Source: Myxococcales bacterium (GTDB taxonomy: Bacteria > Myxococcota > Myxococcia > Myxococcales > Anaeromyxobacteraceae). Taken from it: a stretch of DNA of 18,115 bases. Where the stretch lies: assembly GCA_021848865.1 (NCBI GenBank), contig JAJZTO010000016.1:1-18115 (forward strand). Reading direction: 5' to 3'. Below, piece by piece: positions 9,156-18,115 of the stretch (position 1 is its first letter; every line of letters starts with the position of its first letter). Both the position numbers and the translations under genes were made by a program. Under the pieces are notes generated by a model, which was not told the origin of the DNA, searched no databases, and worked only from the letters and a program-made list of their open reading frames with translations.

Positions 9156-10442
9156 CTACGATCCGTGGACCAGCCGGCCGTCCACCAGGGTGTGGGTGCA
9201 GCGCCCGGTCAGCGCCGCGCCCTTCCAGGGCGTGTGGCGCCCCTTCGAGTGGAAACGCTCGGGCTCGACGCGCCACTCCGCGGCCGGATCCAGCACCGCC
9301 ACGTCGGCCGGCGCGCCCGGCGCCAGCGACCCGGCCGCCAGCCCGAAGGCCCGGGCCGGGGCGGCGGTGAGCGCCTCGATCAGGCGGCGCTCGGAGAGCA
9401 GCCCCTGGCGCACCAGCCCGAGGCAGACCGCGAAGGCCGTCTCCAGGCCGACGACGCCGTTGGCGGCGGCATCGAACTCCAGCTCCTTCTCCACCGCCGA
9501 GTGGGGCGCGTGGTCGGTGGCGACGCAGTCGATGGTGCCGTCGGCCAGCGCCTCCTGCACCGCCCGCCGGTCCTCCACCGAGCGCAGCGGGGGGTTCATC
9601 TTCCAGGAGGTGTCGTAGCCGGCGCGCGCCAGGTCCTCGTCGGTGAGCGCCAGGTGGTGCGGCGCCGCCTCGCCGGTGACCCGCAGGCCGCGCCGCTTCG
9701 CCTCCCGCAGCGCGCGGACGCTCCCCGCCGTCGAGAGGTGCTGCAGGTGCAGCCGCCCGCCGGTGAGCTCGGCCAGCTCCACGTCGCGCCAGACCATGGC
9801 CGACTCGGCCTGGGCCGGCATCCCCTTGAGCCCCATGCGCGTGGCGGCCGCCCCCTCGTGCATGGCCCACTTGCCGGCCAGCGCCGGCTCCTCCTCGTGC
9901 ACCGCCACCGGCAGGTCGAAGGCCCGGGCGTACTCCAGGGCCCGGCGCATCAGCGCCGGCGAGGCCACCGGGCGGCCGTCGTCGGAGAGGGCGACGCAGC
10001 CCGCCGCCTTCAGCTCGCCGTACTCGGCCAGCTCCTCGCCCTTCTGCCCCCGGGAGACGCAGCCCACCGGGCGCACCCGCGCCAGGCCCGCCGCCGCCGC
10101 CCGCGCCAGCACCAGCTCGGTGACGCTGGCGTTGTCGTTCACCGGGCTGGTGTTGGCCATGGCGGCCACGGTGGTGAAGCCGCCCGCCACCGCCGCCCGC
10201 GCGCCGGTGGCGACCGTCTCCTTGTACTCCTGGCCCGGCTCGCGCAGGTGGACGTGCAGGTCCACGAACCCCGGCGTCACCCAGCGGCCCCGGGCGTCGA
10301 GGACCCGCGCCTCGCGGGGCCGCTCCACCCGCTCGGCCACCTCGGCGATCCGGCCGTCCCGGACGACGACGGTGCGGAGGCCGTCCACCCCGCCGGCCGG
10401 GTCGATGACCCGGCCTCCCTCGATGAAGAGCAGCTCAGACAT
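9156..10442 (-). CDS. pyrC: Dihydroorotase, class I (PyrC-type)
   Basis: The 428-aa amidohydrolase interconverts carbamoyl aspartate and dihydroorotate, the third step of UMP synthesis. It has the metal motif DLHVHLREPG (H63, H65). ALSDDGRPV (D154/D155) replaces the carbamylated lysine typical of class II enzymes, identifying class I. H182 (VHEEE), H235 (LQHLST) and D310 (ATDHAPHS) complete the site. All the spacings fit the Aquifex-type enzyme, which associates with PyrB. The ATG at 10442 overlaps the end of pyrB by 8 bp, so the two are translationally coupled. That fits a PyrB-PyrC complex, as known from Aquifex, though complex formation here is inference. Confidence 0.96.
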   Translation of the reverse strand: MSELLFIEGGRVIDPAGGVDGLRTVVVRDGRIAEVAERVERPREARVLDARGRWVTPGFVDLHVHLREPGQEYKETVATGARAAVAGGFTTVAAMANTSPVNDNASVTELVLARAAAAGLARVRPVGCVSRGQKGEELAEYGELKAAGCVALSDDGRPVASPALMRRALEYARAFDLPVAVHEEEPALAGKWAMHEGAAATRMGLKGMPAQAESAMVWRDVELAELTGGRLHLQHLSTAGSVRALREAKRRGLRVTGEAAPHHLALTDEDLARAGYDTSWKMNPPLRSVEDRRAVQEALADGTIDCVATDHAPHSAVEKELEFDAAANGVVGLETAFAVCLGLVRQGLLSERRLIEALTAAPARAFGLAAGSLAPGAPADVAVLDPAAEWRVEPERFHSKGRHTPWKGAALTGRCTHTLVDGRLVHGS

Positions 10443-11409
10443 GGGCCTCTCCGCCGCCCGCCAGCAGGTAGAGGATGGCCATGCGCACCGCCACCCCGTT
10501 CTGCACCTGGTCGAGGATGACGCTGCGCGGACCGTCCGCCACCTCGGGGGCGAGCTCGACGCCGCGGTTGATGGGGCCGGGGTGGAGGATGCAGGCCCCC
10601 GGCGCGAGCCACTCCGCCGCCTTCCGGGCGTTGAGCCCCCAGAACTTGGAGTACTCGCGGGTCCCCGGGATGAGCGGGTCGCCGATGCGCTCGTGCTGGA
10701 TGCGCAGCATCATCACCGCGTCGGCCCCCTTCACCGCCTCGGGCAGCGCGTGGTGGACCTCGGCCCCCATGCGCTCGATCCCCGCGGGGATCATGGTGGG
10801 CGGCCCGCAGACCCGGACCTTCGCCCCGAGCTTGGGCAGGCAGTGGAGGGCGGAGCGGGCCACGCGGGAGTGGGAGACGTCGCCGACGATGGCCACGGTC
10901 TTCCCGGCCAGCAGGCCGAAGTCGGGCGCCGCCTCGGGGCCGCCCGCGGCGCGGGTGAAGTGCTCGGCCAGGGTGAAGGCGTCGAGGAGCCCCTGGCTCG
11001 GGTGCTCGTGGGCGCCGTCGCCGGCGTTCACCACCGCGCAGCCCACCCGCTCCGCCACCAGCCGCGGCGCGCCGGAGGCGGCGTGGCGGATGACCAGCAC
11101 GTCGGGGCGCATCGCCTCCAGGTTCCGGGCGGTGTCCACCAGGGTCTCCCCCTTGGACACCGAGGAGCCCGCCGCGGTCCAGTTCAGCGCGTCGGCGGAG
11201 AGGATCTTGGCGGCGGTCTCGAAGGAGCTGCGGGTGCGGGTGGAGGCCTCGAAGAAGAGGTTCACCACCGCCTTCCCGCGCAGCGTCGGCACCTTCTTCA
11301 GGGGCCGGCGCAGCACCTCCTTCATCGAGGTGGCCAGCTGCAGCACCTGCAGGATCTCGCCCCGGTCCAGCTCCTCGAGCCCGATGAGATGCCGGTGTCG
11401 CCCGATCAT
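10435..11409 (-). CDS. pyrB: Aspartate carbamoyltransferase, catalytic subunit
   Basis: The 324-aa protein condenses carbamoyl phosphate with aspartate to carbamoyl aspartate, the committed pyrimidine step. The carbamoyl-phosphate loop is FFEASTRTRSSFE, with STRTR at 56-60. SKGET (85-89) supplies the lysine of the 80s loop, and HEHPSQ (134-139) plus HPGPINRGVEL near the C-terminus bind substrates. Length and motifs are standard. The ATG at 11409 overlaps the pyrR stop as ATGA. No pyrI regulatory subunit is present, so allosteric control of the E. coli type is unlikely. Confidence 0.97.
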   Translation of the reverse strand: MIGRHRHLIGLEELDRGEILQVLQLATSMKEVLRRPLKKVPTLRGKAVVNLFFEASTRTRSSFETAAKILSADALNWTAAGSSVSKGETLVDTARNLEAMRPDVLVIRHAASGAPRLVAERVGCAVVNAGDGAHEHPSQGLLDAFTLAEHFTRAAGGPEAAPDFGLLAGKTVAIVGDVSHSRVARSALHCLPKLGAKVRVCGPPTMIPAGIERMGAEVHHALPEAVKGADAVMMLRIQHERIGDPLIPGTREYSKFWGLNARKAAEWLAPGACILHPGPINRGVELAPEVADGPRSVILDQVQNGVAVRMAILYLLAGGGEAHV

Positions 11410-11963
11410 GCCGCCCTCGGCCTGACGATGACCGCGTCCGCCGCCGCGCCCGACTCGGCGAGGCGGACCTGCACGTCCTCGGCGCCGGTGGCCTCGACGC
11501 GGGCGCCGGCGAAGTCGGCGGCGATGGGCAGCTCGCGTCCGCCCCGGTCCACCAGCACCGCCAGCCAGACCCGGCGGGGCCGGCCGAAGTCCACCAGCTC
11601 GTCGAGCGCCGCCCGGATGGTGCGCCCGGTGTAGAGCACGTCGTCCACCAGCACGATGGTCCGGCCCTGGATGGGGAAGCGGATGTCGGTCGGGCCCACC
11701 ACCGGCGCGCTGCCGCGGGAGGCCAGGTCGTCCCGGTAGAGGGCGATGTCCAGGGTCCCCAGCGGCGGCGGCGCCCCGGCGGCCCGGCCCAACTCGGCGC
11801 GGAGCCGCTCCGCGAGGTGGATCCCGCCCCGGCGGACCCCCACCACCGCCAGCTCGGCCGGCGCGGCCCCCGCGGCCCGGGCCGCCTCGAGGATCTCGGC
11901 CGCCAGCTTGCGCACCGCCGCCTGGACGGCGCGGGCGTCCAGCACCACCCGCTCGGCGCTCAC
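11406..11963 (-). CDS. pyrR: PyrR bifunctional regulator / uracil phosphoribosyltransferase
   Basis: The 185-aa protein has PyrR length and fold: an N-terminal segment, VGVRRGG (42-47) and the PRPP loop TIVLVDDVLYTGRTI (102-116). In Bacillus PyrR binds pyr mRNA leaders in response to UMP and attenuates transcription, and it also has uracil phosphoribosyltransferase activity. Here it heads the enzyme genes of a pyr operon, which supports the same assignment. The GTG start at 11963 overlaps the preceding TGA as GTGA. The open frame extends upstream into lepA territory without coding meaning. I find no PyrR attenuator leader in front of it, so its regulatory target in this operon is uncertain. 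Confidence 0.92.
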   Translation of the reverse strand: MSAERVVLDARAVQAAVRKLAAEILEAARAAGAAPAELAVVGVRRGGIHLAERLRAELGRAAGAPPPLGTLDIALYRDDLASRGSAPVVGPTDIRFPIQGRTIVLVDDVLYTGRTIRAALDELVDFGRPRRVWLAVLVDRGGRELPIAADFAGARVEATGAEDVQVRLAESGAAADAVIVRPRAA

Positions 11964-12433
11964 CGGCCCGGCCCCCAGTCGGCGCGGGTCAGGTCCATGG
12001 TCAGGTCCACTTGCATGGTCACGTCCTTCCAGACGTCCAGCACCGGGTAGTGGAGCGGGCGCTGGTAGGCGAAGGCGACGTGCAGGGTGGGCGGGGTGGC
12101 GTCCATGTCGCGCTCCCAGGTCACGTCCTGGGGCTCGACGTCCACCGCCGGGCGCCGCTCGGTGCCGCCGTCGGGCGCCGCCACCAGGTCGGTGTCGAGG
12201 GACTGCAGCTTCCGGCACATGTGCTGGAGCTGCTCGTCGTCGCGGGTGTCCTTGATGGCGCGGTTGCCGTAGTCGCGCACCACCTGCTTCGCCTCGTACT
12301 GGACGATCCAGATCGGTCCCCAGACGTAGACCAGGTAGCCGGCGGCGGCCAGCGCGGCGAGCAGCAGGGCCGTCACCCAGGTGATCGCCCCGCGCTCGCC
12401 GGGACGGGCGGGTTGGCGGGAGGAGGAGGCCAT
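11960..12433 (-). CDS. Single-pass membrane-anchored protein of unknown function (DUF4845-like?)
   Basis: The 157-aa product has a short Ser/Arg/Pro-rich N-terminus (1-14), one hydrophobic segment at about 16-39 and a soluble domain of about 115 residues, probably periplasmic. I do not recognise it firmly. The layout (RG just before a transmembrane helix, then a short helical section, then a beta-rich end with AFAYQRPLHYPVLDVWKDV) recalls DUF4845 proteins, which in many proteobacteria lie near lepA/lepB. This gene starts 81 bp after lepA, which fits, but the match is from memory only. The ATG at 12433 lacks a good Shine-Dalgarno. The stop overlaps the pyrR start by 4 bp, so it is coupled to the pyr operon. 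It is probably the first gene of that transcript. Confidence 0.75.
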   Translation of the reverse strand: MASSSRQPARPGERGAITWVTALLLAALAAAGYLVYVWGPIWIVQYEAKQVVRDYGNRAIKDTRDDEQLQHMCRKLQSLDTDLVAAPDGGTERRPAVDVEPQDVTWERDMDATPPTLHVAFAYQRPLHYPVLDVWKDVTMQVDLTMDLTRADWGPGR

Positions 12434-12443
12434 CGGCGGTGCT

Positions 12444-12472
12444 CTTGTAGCCTTGATCGATCGGTTTGAAAA
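12444..12472 (-). promoter_or_regulatory. Possible promoter of the pyr operon
   Basis: TTTTCA (12472-12467) and TACAAG (12449-12444) on the minus strand are 17 nt apart, each matching the sigma70 consensus at 4 of 6. They lie in a locally A/T-richer stretch between lepA and the membrane-protein gene. The start would fall near 12437, only about 4-5 nt before the ATG, implying a nearly leaderless mRNA. The absence of a Shine-Dalgarno is consistent with that. Support is modest. Confidence 0.35.
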
Positions 12473-12498
12473 GCCGCCCGATCCGGCGACGGCGGGGC

Positions 12499-12514
12499 GG
12501 CGCGGCCCCGCGCC
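12499..12514 (-). terminator. Hairpin abutting the lepA stop codon
   Basis: GGCGCG-GCCC-CGCGCC, a 6-bp perfect stem with a 4-nt loop, begins at the base immediately after the lepA TGA. There is no T tract, so an intrinsic terminator is only possible, not shown. It separates lepA from the candidate pyr promoter. Confidence 0.35.
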
Positions 12515-14320
<1,806 letters not shown>

Positions 14321-14333
14321 CGGGAGCGGGGCT

Positions 14334-14362
14334 TTTATCACGGCCGGAGGGCCGCCGCTCAA
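14334..14362 (-). promoter_or_regulatory. Possible lepA promoter
   Basis: On the minus strand TTGAGC (14362-14357) and GATAAA (14339-14334) are separated by 17 nt; each matches the consensus at 4 of 6. The start would lie near 14327, about 7 nt before the chosen ATG, so the transcript would be almost leaderless. If this is right, the upstream alternative start codons of lepA cannot be used. Confidence 0.4.
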
Positions 14363-14476
14363 GGGGCGTCCCGCCGCCGGATCGGGTGCCGCACGCTCCT
14401 CCCGGGACTGCGCGATATCGCCCTGTCAAGCCCACGCGCATGGTGCTTCCCGAGGCCTCCCGTCAAGCCGTTGAAA

Positions 14477-14492
14477 TCACACCATCTTGTGG
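14477..14492. promoter_or_regulatory. NrdR-box-like site 1 (distal)
   Basis: TCACACCATCTTGTGG matches the 16-bp NrdR-box consensus (ACACWATATATWGTGT type) at 11 of 16 positions by eye, including the conserved CAC and TTGTG. Its centre is 32 bp from the second box. NrdR represses ribonucleotide reductase genes through paired boxes about three helical turns apart. Confidence 0.6.
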
Positions 14493-14508
14493 TGGCCGTG
14501 GCGCTACA

Positions 14509-14524
14509 CCACAACAGGTTGTGT
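14509..14524. promoter_or_regulatory. NrdR-box-like site 2 (proximal)
   Basis: CCACAACAGGTTGTGT matches the same consensus at 12 of 16 positions and contains perfect arms CACAAC/GTTGTG around a 2-bp centre (14510-14523). Sixteen bp separate it from box 1, and it ends 8 bp before the nrdJ -35 element, well placed for control of nrdJ. Confidence 0.65.
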
Positions 14525-14532
14525 TCACATGC

Positions 14533-14560
14533 TTGACACGATGCCCCCTCCCGGTAGACT
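14533..14560 (+). promoter_or_regulatory. Predicted sigma70-type promoter of nrdJ
   Basis: A perfect TTGACA (14533-14538) is followed after 16 nt by TAGACT (14555-14560; 4 of 6 to the -10). Transcription would start near 14567, leaving a leader of roughly 320 nt before nrdJ. The site lies in the most A/T-rich part of the gap, immediately downstream of the NrdR-like boxes. Confidence 0.65.
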
Positions 14561-14655
14561 CCGAACCTCGAATTCACGCTGAAGCGGGCCGGACGGTACG
14601 CGTTCTTCCGGCTCGGACGCTGCGGTGGGCGACGGTGGGCGGTGGGAGCGTTCCG

Positions 14656-14754
14656 ATGTCAGACGGTCGCGGTAGCTTCGCCGACTCCGGCAGCACGGGG
14701 AAGCGGCGGGCGGGCGTGGAGCACGGGGCTCCGGCCACGACATTCAACAGTTGA
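14656..14754 (+). CDS. Possible small leader ORF in the nrdJ 5' region
   Basis: An ATG at 14656 is preceded 7 nt upstream by GGGAG (14644-14648). It opens a 32-codon frame ending in TGA at 14752. The peptide is polar, rich in Gly, Ser and Arg, with no signal peptide and no run of a regulatory amino acid. The initiation signal is better than average for this window, but at this GC content short open frames arise easily. It would lie within the predicted nrdJ leader, in a different frame from nrdJ. Confidence 0.2.
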   Translation: MSDGRGSFADSGSTGKRRAGVEHGAPATTFNS

Positions 14755-14778
14755 TCCGAGCACTTGGGACTCGCTCCT

Positions 14779-14834
14779 CCGGCCTCTTACGAAGGCCGGC
14801 CGGGGGAATTCTCGCGGCGGGGGTGTCCCCGCCG
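14779..14834 (+). promoter_or_regulatory. Two strong hairpins in the nrdJ leader
   Basis: CCGGCCT-CTTACGA-AGGCCGG (14779-14799, 7-bp stem and 7-nt loop) is followed by CGGCGGGG-GTGT-CCCCGCCG (14815-14834, 8-bp stem and 4-nt loop). Both are perfect. They lie 50-110 nt before the nrdJ start and are not followed by T runs, so they look more like leader structure than a terminator. The rest of the gap between 14567 and 14893 shows no known riboswitch motif that I can recognise. Confidence 0.4.
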
Positions 14835-14893
14835 TCCACAGCAGGGGGGCGGGCCGGCGGCAGCGCGGGCCCGGGCAGCGGAGGATGAACGAG

Positions 14894-17685
<2,792 letters not shown>

Positions 17686-17686
<1 letters not shown>

Positions 17687-17716
17687 AGGCGGGGGGGCCG
17701 GTACCGGCCCCCCCGT
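17686..17716 (+). terminator. Hairpin 1 after nrdJ (first of twin repeats)
   Basis: A 26-bp perfect palindrome, C-G7-CCGG-TA-CCGG-C7-G (17690-17715), begins 4 bases after the nrdJ stop. The last base of the TAG is the first base of a 15-bp direct repeat (17686-17700) that recurs at 17767. Stability should be very high, but no T run follows. Confidence 0.55.
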
Positions 17717-17766
17717 ACCCCCCGCTCGCTCCGGCCCAGCCTCATCCGGCCGGGCCTGCGCTCCCT

Positions 17767-17795
17767 GAGGCGGGGGGGCCGTTCCGGCCCCCCCG
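17767..17795. terminator. Hairpin 2 after nrdJ (second of twin repeats)
   Basis: GAGGCGGGGGGGCCG (17767-17781) repeats hairpin 1 exactly 81 bp downstream. With CGGCCCCCCCG (17785-17795) it forms an 11-bp stem with a TTC loop. It may back up termination of nrdJ or act on the convergent gene. Confidence 0.5.
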
Positions 17796-17803
17796 AACTG
17801 AAC

Positions 17804-17831
17804 GAGGGCGTCCGGGTGACCGGGCGCCCTC
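17804..17831. terminator. Hairpin 3, GTGA-loop structure between convergent genes
   Basis: GAGGGCGTCCGG-GTGA-CCGGGCGCCCTC forms a 12-bp stem (one T-G pair) with a GNRA-type loop when read on the plus strand. On the minus strand it is followed by GTTCAGTT, so it could terminate the cupredoxin gene that ends 24 bp away. Confidence 0.45.
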
Positions 17832-17855
17832 TCCCGTTCCCGGAGCGGCCGCTCC

Positions 17856-18115
17856 TCAGTCGACGACGACCAGCCTGCCGTTCCCCATGCCCATGGCGGA
17901 GCAGTGGAAGGGCTCGATCCCCGCCTTGCGCGGCGTGACGGTGACGGCCACCGCCTTGTTCAGCGGAAGGTCCAGGTTCTTCACCTTCTCGTCCGGGATG
18001 TCGATGGCGGTGATGCAGGTGCGCTCGGTGACCCGGGTGAACACCAGCGTCAGCGGCTCCCCCTTGCGGGCCTTCACCTCGCGCGGCTCGAAGCCGGCGT
18101 CGGTGACCAGATCGG
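17856..18115 (-). CDS. Cupredoxin-domain protein (C-terminal part, start outside window)
   Basis: 85 codons and the stop are visible; the frame remains open to the right edge, so the N-terminus is missing. The visible part is almost one whole cupredoxin fold: GFEPREVKARKGEPLTLVF, then RTCITAIDIPD, LPLNKAVAVTVTPRKAG and FHCSAMGMGNGRLVV. The Cys of TCITAI plus His/Cys/Met of FHCSAMGM are plausible copper ligands. It resembles the EfeO-like and copper-ATPase-associated cupredoxin domains that bind periplasmic copper. Without the N-terminus I cannot tell whether this is a small secreted protein or the tail of a larger one. It converges on nrdJ. A GTG at 18077 could be read as a start but would remove the first strand of the fold. 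Confidence 0.75.
   Translation of the reverse strand, partial: DLVTDAGFEPREVKARKGEPLTLVFTRVTERTCITAIDIPDEKVKNLDLPLNKAVAVTVTPRKAGIEPFHCSAMGMGNGRLVVVD

Noticed and set aside
14422..14469. Minus-strand GGCTTGAC[AG]GG direct repeat, containing a perfect TTGACA at 14429-14424, as a lepA promoter
   Set aside because: No -10-like hexamer occurs at 16-18 nt from either copy; the 14334-14362 candidate fits better. The 37-bp-spaced repeat may be chance.
14660..14760. Cobalamin riboswitch in the nrdJ leader
   Set aside because: GGGGAAGCGG and GGCCACGACA loosely recall the core and B12 box, but the CACTG of the B12 box and the pairing pattern are missing. A covariance-model search would settle it.

Overview
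The window is very GC-rich (about 70% by eye), with strong G/C bias at third codon positions and long spurious antisense open frames. All recognisable genes are conserved chromosomal housekeeping genes. The gene set, a B12-dependent NrdJ and an icd-mdh-sucC-sucD-ndk cluster suggest a myxobacterium-like organism, perhaps Anaeromyxobacter or a relative. That assignment is inferred from style and gene order and was not tested. I see no tRNA, rRNA, CRISPR array, insertion sequence, integrase or phage gene.

Layout. Bases 1-1119 (minus) hold a CNNM/CorC-type membrane protein cut by the left edge. Bases 1272-6365 (minus) hold a TCA-cycle/nucleotide cluster transcribed icd, mdh, sucC, sucD, ndk. It has a good sigma70-type promoter in front of icd and a structured terminator after ndk. 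Bases 6366-6656 are a regulatory and repeat-bearing gap. Bases 6657-12433 (minus) form a tight pyrimidine operon: a membrane-anchored protein of unknown function (157 aa), pyrR, pyrB, pyrC, carA, an unknown soluble protein (230 aa) and a YdjC/ChbG-type deacetylase. Several of these genes overlap by 4-8 bp. lepA (12515-14320, minus) lies just upstream. The 14321-14893 gap is a divergent control region between lepA and nrdJ. nrdJ (14894-17686, plus) encodes a 930-aa adenosylcobalamin-dependent ribonucleotide reductase. After a hairpin-rich convergent gap, the end of a cupredoxin-domain gene (minus) runs off the right edge.

How the genes work together. Icd, SucCD and Mdh catalyse successive or nearby TCA-cycle steps. 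Ndk equilibrates nucleoside triphosphates and can use the triphosphate made by SucCD. CarA, PyrB and PyrC carry out the first three steps of UMP synthesis (carB, pyrD, pyrE and pyrF are not here), with PyrR as the likely regulator. NrdJ then converts ribonucleotides to deoxyribonucleotides. Much of the window therefore concerns central carbon and nucleotide supply.

The most interesting non-coding signals are a pair of NrdR-box-like dyads whose centres are 32 bp apart just upstream of a consensus-like nrdJ promoter, followed by a roughly 320-nt nrdJ leader with two strong hairpins and a possible small leader ORF. Others are two similar dyads upstream of the icd promoter, twin C7/G7 hairpins after nrdJ, and predicted near-leaderless promoters for lepA and the pyr operon. 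The two unrecognised proteins translationally coupled to pyrimidine genes are the best candidates for undescribed biology. I found no clearly new multi-gene system.
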